Positions 33,119 through 44,600 of a stretch of DNA of 64,000 nt are shown here, piece by piece. Numbering within the stretch: the first letter of the stretch is position 1; each line of letters begins with the position of its first letter. The position numbers were made by a program, and so were the translations under genes. Below the pieces are notes generated by a model. It worked only from the letters and a program-made list of their open reading frames with translations, made no database searches and was not told the DNA's origin. Origin of the DNA: Camellia lanceoleosa (Eukaryota > Streptophyta > Magnoliopsida > Ericales > Theaceae); assembly GCA_025200525.1 (NCBI GenBank), contig CM045762.1:88788717-88852716 (forward strand), in the 5' to 3' direction.

Positions 33119-33546
33119 TGTGGAGAAGTGGTTTGGAAATACTCTTTTGATCTTGGGGGACGCTCGTGATCCTCAGGTAGCCACCTGAAAAAGAATTAAC
33201 ACTTCGGTCAAGGGTGCCGGAATTAGCACTCCGACTGGCAAGTCAGTCTCTACTCTCTGAATTACTTGTATTTTAAGTTAAGTGTAATGGTTCTCACATG
33301 CCTCTTTCTGGCTGATGTTCTTCTATTTATATCTTTTCTTTCTTGGGCCTCGGGATTGGGCCCACTTTCAATCCGACATTCGGCTTCTTTCGTAACAAAC
33401 CGCTTTCCACTCGGCCCCTTGCTCAACCGCCTATATGGCTGAGCAGGGCAGGATTTGAGCGTGCGAGACGACGCCGAGTGCTATATATTTCGACTTCTAG
33501 TTCGACTATTCGGCCTATTTACGGCTTCCAATATTTGGCCCCCACA
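33119..33546 (-). repeat. Tat element 5' LTR
   Basis: On the minus strand this LTR starts TGTGGGGGCC and ends CTCCACA. It matches the LTR at 21339-21760 closely except for a patch at about 33427-33473 that has been replaced. Confidence 0.92.
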
Positions 33547-33551
33547 TACTA

Positions 33552-35137
33552 CTCTCTCTCTTTTACCCAATTTGAAAACAACTTCTCCAGAACAGAATGA
33601 TTATGTAGTTTTCTCTGTATGGTATATTTCTATTTGGTATTTTTCCATTTTTTTTTCTCCTATTAAATTTTTTTTTGTTTGGCCCAGGTATGGAGTTAAT
33701 AATTACGTGTTGTCATTTGTGAGGATATGTTAATTAGGTATTGTTTGAGTAGTAAAGTCCGTTTCGGAATTATAATTTTTAATTAAAAATTTAAAAATCA
33801 CTATAAAATATTGTATAGATTTTTTTTATAGATTTTGTTTTTTTGTAAAAATTTAAAAAATTAACTAAGTTAGCAATTTTCAAATAGAGCCTAAATACAG
33901 TTGAGAAGAGTTTTATTGGGAAAATGCTTACAACTTGAAATGCGTACCTGTTCATTTTATTAATTATTGTTTAGGCTGAGCATATTTTTTAATTATTGTT
34001 TTACAAATGTCATAATTTTAGGGGGAATGTAGAAATCCAGATTACTTGAAGAATCGACCCGATCAGCATAATACGATGGGGGCGGTTTTGACCACTCGGC
34101 TGTGGTTAAGATTGATCAATTTAATTCTTATTTCGGATAGATATTGAATTTAACAAATAAAAAACCATATAATTGACCCAATCAACTTATTTATATGCGT
34201 ACAGCTTGAAACATGTGTGTTTATTTTCTTAATTAATAACTTGAATTCAGCTTTAAACAATTGTCGCTAAAGGACTCCAAAGAAGCAATTAGAACTTGTT
34301 TTTCAGGTTTGAGATCCTTGAGTTTCATTACTTTGGGTTCCAGGTCTGAAGGAATTTAATTAAATGTATGAATATTATATAGATATGGTTTGCGTGAACT
34401 CCTCATTATGGTCTTGCTTTGTAAGTTATTCATGTATAGGTATGGTTTGGCTCATGGTTGTTCATTATATATAGGTATGGTTTGTCTATGACATTTTTCT
34501 GCTTCTTTTCTTCTTCTTTTTTCATTACCAAGTGTCTCATTTGTCCAATAACAAATATCAATTTTTTTTTTTCATTACCGACTGTTTAAATTGCTGATTA
34601 AAATGTTTTTTTTTTTTTTAGGTCATAAAATTATGTTTAGACTTTCTAAATGATAATTATAAATTTAATTTGAAGACTATAAAATTGAAGTTAGTTGGGG
34701 AAGAGAAGAGTTTAAATTTGGACAATTGTTATGCTCCCATTTTAATACCCTTTATGTTGGTAGGGCTGATTTTAATTTTATCATTTTAATGTAATTGTTA
34801 AAATACATCATTCAACCGTCATAATTATATAACCAAATATTTTCAGGTTGAAGTACAACATTTATGAACAATATCACTATTTTCGGTCAAGTAAGTGTTT
34901 TTTTTTTTTCCTCCCCGTCTATATAAATTTAAATACCTCTCTTATAATGTAAAGCCTATTTATTTATTTATTTTAAACTTATCATATCTAATTTTCTTCT
35001 AATAAATGCTTTAAACAGCTACTTTATAGGTGGATGAAGACTTACACCGAACGGTAATATCAAGAAAGAAATGATTTTTTTTTCTTATTTATCTGTACAA
35101 AGTTTTATTTATCACTCTAAAGTTTTTGTATATATAG
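33552..35137. other. non-coding Helitron interior
   Basis: AT-rich sequence after the right target duplication of the Tat element. No ORF with a recognisable motif, no RNA gene and no repeat boundary was seen. Confidence 0.5.
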
Positions 35138-35215
35138 ATTCAATTTCTTCAACAAAGAAATTTTAATGTTGTTGTTCGCGATGAACGTGACCATAATACT
35201 ATTTGCATTCATGAG
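35138..35215 (+). other. exon-like module, copy 1 (partner 36245-36326)
   Basis: Bounded by TATAG| and |GTAAG. It encodes NVVVRDERDHNTICIHE. A related block at 36245-36326, also with splice-like borders, encodes RNVVVVIRDEHDLNVIHVRA. The repetition and splice-like borders suggest duplicated exons in front of the Rep/helicase gene. The protein family is not recognised. Confidence 0.5.
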
Positions 35216-35976
35216 GTAAGCCTAAAAGTAACTAATATGCAAATGCATTTTCTTATCATTTTATAAATTATTTATAAATAGATTCTACTTATTTTTTTAT
35301 AAGCAAAGGCAAACGAAAAACACAAAGTAACATCAAAGGAGACAGAAAAGGCTATCGCTTTTGGCAAAGGAAAGGAACATGCAAATCCCGTGGTATGGTT
35401 TCTTAACATTTTTAAAAAGTTTGTTTTCCAAATATTTATTAAATTTTTGTTTTTATATAGATTTTTTTTAAAGAATTGCATAGTGTCATATACTATTTTT
35501 TTATGTACATTTTTATGAGTTATTGTTTTTAAAATATTTATTCAATTGTTTTGACTGATTTTGAAATATTTTTCTAAACCATGTTAAAGTAAGCATTTAT
35601 ACATGTTAAAGCATTTGTCTGAACATTAATTTGAAATAGATTTTTAAAATTAATTAAATGAAGTTTTTAATTATATAAAATAGGTTTCTTAAAATTTTTA
35701 TTTCTTATAAGTTCTTAAGGAAAGAAGAAAAAGACAACAATCAATTTGCAGGTTGCAGTTTGCAGTTTGTAGCTTTGTGTGTGTAATGTGTTTTCAAATT
35801 GTTTTTTTCCTCCGTTTTTAAATTTCATCAATACACGCATTGGTTCTTATGTGACTAATAACTCAACCGAGAGAATAAGAAAAGTTATAGTTAAACTTTT
35901 AAGAACAAATACATGATAAAAGGAAAGCAAGAGAGTGGATAATCTTCACATTTTATGCACCTAATTATATAATATT

Positions 35977-36051
35977 AGGCGCACAATGATAATGTGTTAT
36001 CAGAAGCTGCATTGGCTCAACGTGCACGGTGAGAACGTGAAAAAAAACAAA
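35977..36051 (+). other. exon-like module 2, copy 1 (partner 36941-37012)
   Basis: Encodes AQNDNVLSEAALAQRAR-like residues with one TGA. The partner at 36941-37012, preceded by TTTTAG|, reads AQNDNVISIAALAQRAGRER. With the module pair at 35138/36245 this points to a duplication of about 1 kb covering two exons. Charged Arg/Glu-rich N-terminal segments are common in Helitron Rep/helicase proteins. Confidence 0.5.
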
Positions 36052-36244
36052 ACCCATGTTCTGCATACCAATTAGGACAATGCCTACGATGAGAACGAGA
36101 GAAATCAAAGAAATGTATTAACCCAAGACAACCTTCTTTAACACCCAATTGGTAAACAACTCTGTTAAATTCTTGAAATATATGTACTCTACTATTACCA
36201 CTTTATTATACAGATTTTAATTTGTTCACAATCCATTTTTGTAG

Positions 36245-36326
36245 GCCTACTCCTAGAACCCCATCTAGAAATGTTGTTGTGGTCATTCGCGATGAGCATG
36301 ATCTTAATGTTATTCATGTTCGTGCG
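36245..36326 (+). other. exon-like module, copy 2
   Basis: Second copy of the module at 35138-35215, with TGTAG| before and |GTAAG after. Confidence 0.5.
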
Positions 36327-36940
36327 GTAAGTACAAAATCAAGTCAAACATTGTATGTATTTTATTTATATAATTTTTTTGAATATTTTATTTATATTTG
36401 TTAGGCAAAAGAAAAAGAAAAGGTCAACCCAATGTCTAAGGAAAAAGAAAAGGTGGCTCATTCTGACAAGAGAATGACAAATGCATGTCAAGTGGTATAT
36501 ATTCCTTTTAAAAATTATGAAGTAAAACTATGTGAATTTGTTGCTTTATGTTGTTTTTGTAGATTGATTTTAATATAGTCTCCTATGACTTGCTATTATT
36601 TATTGTGTTTTCCAAATTTATTTATTTTTATTTTGCATGGATACATGTGCATTTATAATGTACCATACGAAGCAAATAGGAAAAAAAAAAAAACCGAATA
36701 AAGACAAACTATCTAATGAAAGGATAAACTAGATAAGATAGATTTTTATTTCTTCTTTATTTTTTTAATAAAAAACAAAATGCATGAAGTAAGAAATAAA
36801 TACAGAGAACACTATTAAAGGTGTAAAACAAATAAGATATAAAACAAAATTAAGAGAAACGAAAGAAATATGAAGATATTTCATTTTAAGCACAACATAT
36901 TCACATATTTTGCACCAATGACAAAATATTTTCATTTTAG

Positions 36941-37243
36941 GCACAAAATGATAATGTAATATCAATAGCTGCATTGGCCCAACGTGCAGGGCGAGAGCGT
37001 GAAAAAAAATCAAAAGTCATACTTTGAATTTGAATGCTTGCAACGAGAACAAGAAGGATTAGAAGAAAATATTCGACCAATACAACCTTCTTTAACACCA
37101 ACTCGTCGCAATCGCGCTTGCCTAGAATGGGAAACAATAACTGAAGATTCTCATATGGCACAAAAAGGAACAATAGTTGCCCATCATTCTACATGTTCGT
37201 TTTCTATGCCAAGCACATCTTTAGCTCCACAAACAAATCAGTA
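36941..37243 (+). pseudogene. Helitron Rep/helicase, N-terminal exon region
   Basis: After a TTTTAG| acceptor the frame gives AQNDNVISIAALAQRAGRER, then, after a shift near 37012, an open stretch with LEENIRPIQPSLTPTRRNRA, CLEWETITED and a Ser/Thr-rich tail. Arg-rich N-termini before the zinc-like domain are usual in plant Helitron proteins. Assignment rests on position directly upstream of the recognised domain and on composition. Confidence 0.5.
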
Positions 37244-37331
37244 AACTATTATGTCTAATCTTGAAATACATACTCTTATTCATACCATTTTTTTTTTTTA
37301 TAGAATTTTATTTATACACAAATATTTGTAG

Positions 37332-39797
37332 GTTTACTTCTATAAATCAATTTCTTCAAGAAGATGTATGTACTGATGATGAATTAGAAGATATGCCTAT
37401 TAGTACAACAATTGACGCCCGAGCACACAAAAATTCTTGCCGCCATTATCTTGGCGAGATGGATGTATTATGTCCTTATTGTTCAGCCTTACATTGGATG
37501 GATGAAAAATTGACCAAATCATCTATAAAGCATCCCTTATTCGGAACTTGTTGTTTGGAAGGAAAACTTAGGCTACCTTTACTTATTACACCCCCTTCAT
37601 CACTTTAGGCGTTGTATGGTGGGAATAATGATCAATCAAAATCCTTTCGAAGTTATACTCGATTGTGCAATGCAGCCAATGCTTTTACGAGTCTTGGTGC
37701 TACATTGGATCCTAGAGTATTCAGTGGAAGGGGCCCTACATCATTCACAATTCATGGGGAATTACGACATCGAATAGGATCACTACAACCACAACCAAGG
37801 CAGGATGCGAGTTATGCTCAACTGTATATCTATGACCTTGATTCAGCGTTAGAAATTCGTAATCGTAGAAATCCTAACTTGAGAAGGGATGTTTTCAAAA
37901 CTGTTCAGGATAGTTTGTTGCAAGTGAATGCATTTGCAGCTACATTTCGCCAAGCTCATGCCATTTTACATTAATTAGATTCAGCAGGACACAATATACC
38001 TGTTCATCTTCATTGCAATTCAACAACTAATTGACGTCGGTATAACCTACCAACTGCAGATGAGATTGTAATTCTAATACCAGGTGATGGAACAGAGGTA
38101 AGTGGAACGAGAGATATTATCTTACATTTCCAAGGAAATATGAGTTGATACAAATTAATGAATGTCACCTAGCATACTTACCATTACATTATGTTCTATT
38201 ATTTCCATATGGTGAGCTTGGATGGGAACCTGAGTTGAAATTGTGGAACGTTCAGTATGATTGACCTTCAACTGATCGACTTACTCAAATGGATTTTTAT
38301 AGTTATCGTTTGTTTGAACGACCCATAGAGTATTCAATAATTTTGAGAGGTGGGAAACTATTACAAGAGTTTTTGGTAGATGCTTGGGCCACAACTGAGC
38401 AAAATCAATTGACATACTACAACCTTAATCAAGGAAAACTTCGGGTTGAGCTTTGCCAAAAGTTGTCAGATATTGATCCAGATTATGTGCGACCTGGTCA
38501 AATTGGTCAAAGGTTTGTTTTGCCATCTTCATTTACTGGTAGTCTTAGACATATGTTTGAAATCTTTCAAGATTCAATGGCTATCACCCGATACAACCAA
38601 CACCTAGATATTTTTCTTACCATGACTGCAAATCCTAATTGGCCAAAAATTACTTCAGCATTATTACCACAGCAAAAACCTATTGATCGTCTTGATTTAA
38701 TTGCCCGTGTTTTTGAGTTGAAGAGAAAATTTTTGATGAAGGAGATAGAAGCAAATAAAGTGTTTAGAAATGAAGTTTCACATGTTTTTACAATTGAATT
38801 TCAAAAACGAGGCCTCCCCTATATGCATGCACTTTTATTTCTTAAGGGTCCAGACAAAATTCAGACATGTGTTCAAGTAGACAAATTGGTCTGTGCAGAA
38901 TTTCCAGACCCAAAAGATGATCTTATGCTTTTTGAAATTGTCAAATGTTGTATGGTACATGGACCATGTGGTGCTCGAAATCCGCATGCATCATGTATGG
39001 AAAATGGTAGATGCAGTAAGAGATACCCTCGAGCTTTCACAGAAACAACAACTATGGATCAAGATGGATACCCTATCTATCGTCGTCGCAATAATGGTCA
39101 AGTACATACTGTGAGGGGGCAAGAAGTTGATAACAGGGTTGTCGTACCATACAATGCATATCTTTCTAAACTATTCAACTGTCATATAAATGTGGAAGTT
39201 TGTGTCGGAATGAGATGTGTCAAGTATACATAAGTACATTTATAAGCGTTATGATCGTACAACGACGGTGTTGGGATCGATAAATGAGATTAAACAATAT
39301 CTTGATGCAAGGCATATTGGACCTCCAGAAGCTACTTGGCGAATATTTGGACATCCTTTGCATGCAGAGATGCCAACAGTTGTACGATTAGCACTTCATT
39401 TACCTTGAATGTATCGCGTTGTTTTTAACCCAGAAGAGTCATTAGAAACAATTCAATCTAGAGCTGGTCAACAAATGTCAACTCTTACTGGCTTCTTTGC
39501 ATATTGTGCTGCCAGTAAAGATGAATGTCCATTCACTTATCAAGAATTTCCACAACATTTTGTTTGGCTCAAGTCGGAAAAGAGATAGAAATCAAGAGAA
39601 AGGGGATATGCAATTGATAGAATGTACTTTGCTAGCCCTAATTGTGGTGAAAGATTTTATTTGCGTTTGTTACTAGCTATTGTCAAAGGACCAAAGTCGT
39701 TTCGATCTTTACGCACGGTCGATAATGTTGTGCATGATACATTTAAATTATCATGTGTTGCAAGGGGGTTTTTAGAAGATGATGAAGAATGGATACA
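37332..39797 (+). pseudogene. Helitron Rep/helicase (Rep part; helicase cut off)
   Basis: After TTGTAG| comes the conserved N-terminal domain: LGEMDVLCPYCSALHWMDEK, FGTCCLEGKLRLPL, NAANAFTSLGATLD, FTIHGELRHRIGSL, YAQLYIYDLDSALEIRN. The Rep endonuclease follows: FTIEFQKRGLPYMHALLFL at about 38790-38845, where the HUH pair should read HxH, so the first His is Tyr (TAT for CAT, 38820-38822). The tyrosine region is split by a frameshift near 39220 (RCVKY... / HKYIYKRYD). The start of the helicase region (RMYFASPNCGERFYLRLLL, FKLSCVARGFLEDDEEWI) ends at 39797 where a giant LTR begins. Stops lie at 37606, 37972 and in 38030-38270. Rolling-circle nicking would be abolished. Confidence 0.9.
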
Positions 39798-40192
39798 TGT
39801 AGACACCCCATTTTTGATCATCCTCAAGACTTGGACGTCATCGTTTAAACACTTGATGATCATCCATGCTTGTGTCCATTTTGAACGCTTGAGGTTCTTG
39901 GCGAAGTGCCTAGCCTTTGAGCCTTTGAAACTTGTCTGTTTTATGCTTGGTTGTGGACCAAGACTTTGTCTCTTTTAGCTTGGGAAAGAAGGTGGCCTAT
40001 CGGCCAGCCCTACAACCCATCGGCCAGAGTTTATGCTCATCGGCCATTAGTGTTGGCCGGTCGTCTACATTGATGGCCGGTCGGCCTCATTGATGGCTGG
40101 TCAGCCATTAGTGATGGCCAAGGGCCATTTTTCTGCTTTTTCAGATATTTTCTATGCCAGCTGTACCAACTGTTAGTCACTAAATGCATCCT

Positions 40193-40208
40193 CCATACAC
40201 GTGTATGG
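40193..40208. promoter_or_regulatory. G-box palindrome before the LTR TATA box
   Basis: CCATACACGTGTATGG is a perfect 16-bp palindrome with a CACGTG core, 34 bases before the TATA box at 40243. The other two family LTRs keep it as CCATACACGTGTAT (51077-51090) and CCATACACATGTATG (46118-46132). CACGTG is the known G-box bound by plant bZIP and bHLH factors; use here is inference. Confidence 0.7.
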
Positions 40209-40242
40209 TGGGATTCAAACAAGCTTGTGGCTTGTTTTTCCA

Positions 40243-40250
40243 TATAAGGG
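40243..40250 (+). promoter_or_regulatory. Ogre-like LTR TATA box
   Basis: TATAAGGG followed by an inverted GGGGAGG/CCTCTCC sequence. Equivalent boxes occur at 46187-46195 and 51125-51133 in the two solo LTRs, each followed by a similar small hairpin. Confidence 0.7.
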
Positions 40251-43200
40251 GAGGCCTCTCCTCTATTTTTGGGGTTACAAAATTTTAGAGCTGAAATTTC
40301 CCTCTCTCTCTAGAATTCTCTCTCTTTCTATATATATATATATATTGTGTTTGAAAGTGAGTACTCTCTACAATTTTGCATACAACCCCTTGATCAAATA
40401 TCCCTACCTTGGAGCTGAGGTTCTATAAGGCTTGTTTGGAGCTCCTAAAGTTGGTTTTGGCTCAGAAATTGTCCTGTTTATTGTTGTGCATCAAGGGTAA
40501 GGCTCTATCCCCTTTTAAGCTTTGTTTCAATTGCTTGTTTGGCCACCTTTGCATGCTGTTTTAGGCCTACTTTTCAACTACAAAAACCTCTATTTTTAAT
40601 TGTTTAACATGGTGGTTTGAGGTCCTTTTGAGGTTGGGGGTGATCTACCCTCTTTTGTGGCTTACTTGCTAAGCCTTGTGCGATCTTTTAAAGCCTTTGA
40701 AACAATTCTTTTTTTGCCTTTTAACCACTGAATTCTAGGGGAATTTCAGTGGTAAAAACTTGATTTTGAGTTCCAAACTAGGAGGGGGTGGTCCCCCCTC
40801 CTCATGTCTTGTTTGTATGTGTAGTTGGCCTAATAAGTGAGCATGATTTTCTCCCTTTTTGGGACCCCATCTGAGCATGTTTTTGGGCTTATGTTAACAT
40901 GTTATAACTCTATTTTTGGCTGGTTAGAGTACCCCTCATTTGCTTCTTACACTTGTAGTGTAATTTTGGTCACTAGCTTAACATGCTTAATGAATTAGCC
41001 TATCATTCTAGCTTGTGTTAGCTTGCCTTCAGCATATTTTTGCTCATGTTTTGGCATGCTTTAACTCTGTTTTGAGTGGTCTTAGTCATGAGAGCCATGT
41101 ATTGCATAGTTATAATGCAAGTGCCTTAACTAGCTTTGAGTTTTAGGGCCTCTAGCATGCTTTACTTGTGATGTTTGCATGATATATCATCATTTAGCAC
41201 ATAATTTCAGAGCATATTCCTTTATCACACTCTCACATATGTCACATCTTCATTGTGTTTGAGAGTTGTGCCTTTGCCTTGTTTGTGGGCCAACAAATGA
41301 GCATGATTTTCATGCCTTTTATGCTTCAATTTCAGTGTGATTTAGCCATTGTTTTGGCATGATGTAGCTCTGTTTTGAGTTGGTTTGGCCCTTTGAGGCT
41401 TGTGTTGTAAAGTTATGGTGCAACCTCTTTTGTTAGCTTAATGAGTTAAACCTCTAGCATGCTTTACATGGTTTGCTTGCATGATTTCAAGTCATCTAGC
41501 ATGTCATTTCATTACACTCCATTTGTTTCACTCCTTCATTCATTTTGAAAGAGGTCTCCAACCCCTTGTTGGCTTGAGCATGGAATTGAGGCTCTCATGC
41601 CTAATGTTTTTAACCTTCTCTTGAGGGTTTCTACTAACCAAAAGCATGAGGCTTCTTTCATGCTGAAGGTGCTTGTGGCTTAGGCCATCTTTCCCATTAG
41701 TGGACTTTCACATTGGACTTAACCGATTAAAGGACTAATTGGTAAGCTAAAATGTGTAAACAAAATGAACAAAGTAAAACATGAACAAGATAAACATTCA
41801 TGTTACATTGCATGTGTTTGGATCGGACGTTAATCCAAACACAAGAAATGAGAGACGTTTCATACTCAAAGTGATGAAACGTGTATCGTTTCTTGGTCAC
41901 CGACACCCTTGATCATGCATGATAGGGTGATGGCCATTTGAGTCAATGTGTGCATTCACTAAGCTTGTACAAGCTTGGTTCTTTGGCCACCATGCATTGA
42001 AAATGCTTGGTTGGTGGCTTAAGAGCCGAGTGCCATACTCCTTTGAGCTTGAGAAATGATAAGAAGGGAGGCAGTACAAATATTTTGTGAAAATACATTG
42101 CCATGCCTCTGTTTGCTCTCTGTTGCAACAAAAGGAGGAATTTTAGGGAAGCAGTGGCCGACCGGCCATCAAAGCTAGCCGACTAGCCATCAATAGTGTC
42201 GACCGGCCACCAGTAGTGGCCGATGGCCACCATTTGTAGCTGATCAGTCCTCAGCATGTTCTTCAGATCAGACAGAACCATTCTGGAAGTTGGCTTAATT
42301 TTCATAGGTCCATAAATGTGCAAACAGAGGCATCTTGAGGCAAGGTGGTGGATTTTTGGGAGGAAGCAACCGAGCATGCATGTCTCCCTTGCCCATAAGG
42401 CCATTTTCATTGCTTTATTAGCTAGTTGTAGTTGATTATTGCATGTGTTGTAGTTAATCATTCAATTTGTTTTGTAATATTTTAATTAGCTTAGATTAGC
42501 TAGTTTCAATTGTGTTGTAATAGTTAATTAGCTAGAATAGTTAATTAGTTGGTTTGTAATAGTTAGCTTAATTAGCGTAGCTAGTTAGCTCTCTTTCATT
42601 CGGACCCTCTGTCTAGAGGGCACTATGTTCTAATAAGTGTGCATGTGTGTGTGCATGTCTTCCAACCCCACGTCTTTCTCCCTTTTATTTATCCGCTTTT
42701 GGTGGTTAGATTAGGACACATTTTGATTAGCATATCTTATGCTTGCATGTTTGCATTCATTCATTTGTCTTGCATACACTGGGCTCAGCGCATCATTCAA
42801 ACTGCATCGTATTTCAATACCTATTTGAATACGTGTTCTAAAGCATGTTATCAAATTGTTGCATTCATATGCCATCTTAGATAGTCGAGCCTATTTTATT
42901 GCATTATTGAATGTGTTGCATTAGTCATTTAACATAGTTAGAATCATACATTTTTCTAGCTTTGTTTCTTTTCCTAGCTTAGAGTACTAGGTGAGTTTTA
43001 AGCTTTAGCATACTTGCATGTGTGTAAGTGATTGCCATGTTTAGCATGCTTGCCATGAGGCTATGTGCTTAAGTGTTAAACTGCATGAATGTCTGTGGAT
43101 GAAGGCTTTATTACTTGAATTGGAACAACTCGATGATTGCGAGTTTTAAGCCCACTTTGTGAAGTGGCAAAATCATGTTTTAAGCCCATCTTGTGAGATG

Positions 43201-43764
43201 GCAAATCTGCGCTTTAGCCCACCGTGAGAGTGGCATTTTCAAACCATTTTCGAAAATAAACATGAAATATTTTCTTCCAATTCTTGCGATTGAGTCTATA
43301 CTTGTATGTTGTGCGCATCACATAGTAAGTTAGCTAATAATCAGAATAAGAACACGTGTGTTTATAAAACAACATATCATGCTTAGTAGAAGCCGATCCT
43401 TTGATCGGGCGAGTGGGGGTGCTCATTTCATGACCTTCTCCCCTCATACCCAAGTTTTCGAGCCGAGGCAACTTTGGTGATGACGGACATGTGGCCTTTG
43501 GCACGAGTCAGGATTTCCTAAATTTCCCAAAATAAAATATTTAGGTGGCAACTCTGTAATCTGGCAAAGCAGTCCAATTTTGGCATTATTTGATTGAAAA
43601 TCAGTTTTACAAAACGATTTGCCGGATTGGACTCTTTGGTGATTTATCAGTTTTACATTGCACTTTGTGAGATTAGATTCAGAACCGTGATAGGAGTCTG
43701 AACTGTAAAACCAAATTGAAGCCCTCCGAAAGGGAGGCCGCAAAAAAGTCGAGTCTACAGTTTC

Positions 43765-43782
43765 TGGCGACTTTGTTGGGGA
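43765..43782 (+). other. Ogre-like primer-binding site
   Basis: TGGCGACTTTGTTGGGGA lies five bases after the LTR and is complementary to a tRNA 3' end in CCA. The form TGGCGACT...GGGGA is usual in this retroelement group; the exact tRNA was not determined. Confidence 0.8.
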
Positions 43783-44600
43783 TTTAGAGAACTTGACTCG
43801 AACTCATGATATGTTGTTTTATCTATATTTATGTGTTTCTTTGCATTGCATTTGCATTGGTGCGCCTAAGTCACAGTGTTTGCCATCTGCTATCCCTGAA
43901 TGGTTTGTCAGAGGCTTGCTTAGAAAAGCGGGCCATAAGGCTGACTGGTTACGGGCTCTGCCATGATGGGAACACAAACCTTGGATCTGGATCACTGCTG
44001 TACCATTTGATCCTTCTTTTACTTCTCGGTGTTTGGAGCGAGAGGTATATTAGGTGGTCTTGCTGAGGCACCCTTTTTTTGACCATTCGACCTAGTTGCA
44101 TATCGGAAGCTTTAGAGACTATTCCAAATTAGGATAGGTTGCTTACCTGAATCTAGGTTTGTTTGAAACCGCATGCATGCGTAATGAATCCCTAGTTCCT
44201 GACGAAACTAGGACAGGGAAACCCTACCCCATCATAGGGGTGTTTTGGTTCTCACTTGCTTGATATGTGCTTTTGGAGTATGTCTTTACAAGAAGGTATG
44301 TATCAGCTGCAAGTTTGGGTATCAATCTGAGGACATCAGTGTTTGAGGGTATCAGTTTTGAGGCAGGAACTTTGGGGCAGAGATCAATGTTTGAGAACAG
44401 TTTATCCAACTTATGATTTCAACTGTGTGTTGTCTCTATTTAAGTCGAGGTGCTGTCCATTTTTCTAATTTTTTTTGCTTTACTTTCTTTTTGCAAGGTA
44501 GTATACCATCATTGCTTTTGATAAGGCAGACATCCCCCAAGCACTTTGGATCAGAGGAAGGAGGCTTTATTGATCTAAGGATCTAATTGGTAGACAGCCA
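43783..44600. other. Ogre-like leader between primer-binding site and gag
   Basis: Untranslated leader without a convincing ORF. Some Ogre elements carry an additional ORF before gag; nothing of that kind is visible here. Confidence 0.5.

Larger units (their letters stand above)
21339..33546 (-). mobile_element. complete Tat-lineage Ty3/gypsy element, 12.2 kb, TSD TACTA
   Basis: Two LTRs of 422 and 428 bp are flanked by perfect TACTA duplications (21334-21338, 33547-33551). On the minus strand the order is 5' LTR, primer-binding site, gag, protease, reverse transcriptase, RNase H, second (archaeal-type) RNase H, integrase, tandem array B, antisense ORF 2, tandem array A, antisense ORF 1, polypurine tract, 3' LTR. 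A second RNase H and antisense ORFs behind the integrase are hallmarks of the plant Tat lineage (Grande/Retand/RIRE2-like). Every sense gene is broken, so it cannot move by itself. It is inserted in the Helitron. Confidence 0.92.
15109..39797 (+). mobile_element. autonomous-type Helitron, decayed, interrupted by retrotransposons
   Basis: The head TCTATATAATAAAGC starts on the T that follows the CTAG tail of the preceding Helitron. A hairpin (AAAATGTATC-AGA-GATACATTTT, 15146-15168) lies near the head. After removing a solo LTR (17259-19534) and a Tat element (21339-33546), about 10 kb of Helitron remains. It holds duplicated segments, a COG2-like exon, a subtilase fragment, exon-like repeats and a Rep/helicase pseudogene. 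The helicase is cut at 39797 by a giant LTR element, so the tail is outside the window. That head and Rep/helicase belong to one element is an inference from orientation and nesting. Confidence 0.65.
39798..43759 (+). repeat. Ogre-like 5' LTR, 3.96 kb
   Basis: Starts TGTAGACACCCCATTTTTGA, directly after the broken helicase codons, and ends GTCTACA just before the primer-binding site. It contains a GGCC-rich cluster (39980-40130), a G-box palindrome (40193-40208), a TATA box (40243-40250), a long region of degenerate direct repeats (40700-41700), a second GGCC-rich cluster (42150-42250), and a conserved end with the TCGGACC...GAGGGC block (42600). The ORFs inside are incidental. Confidence 0.9.
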
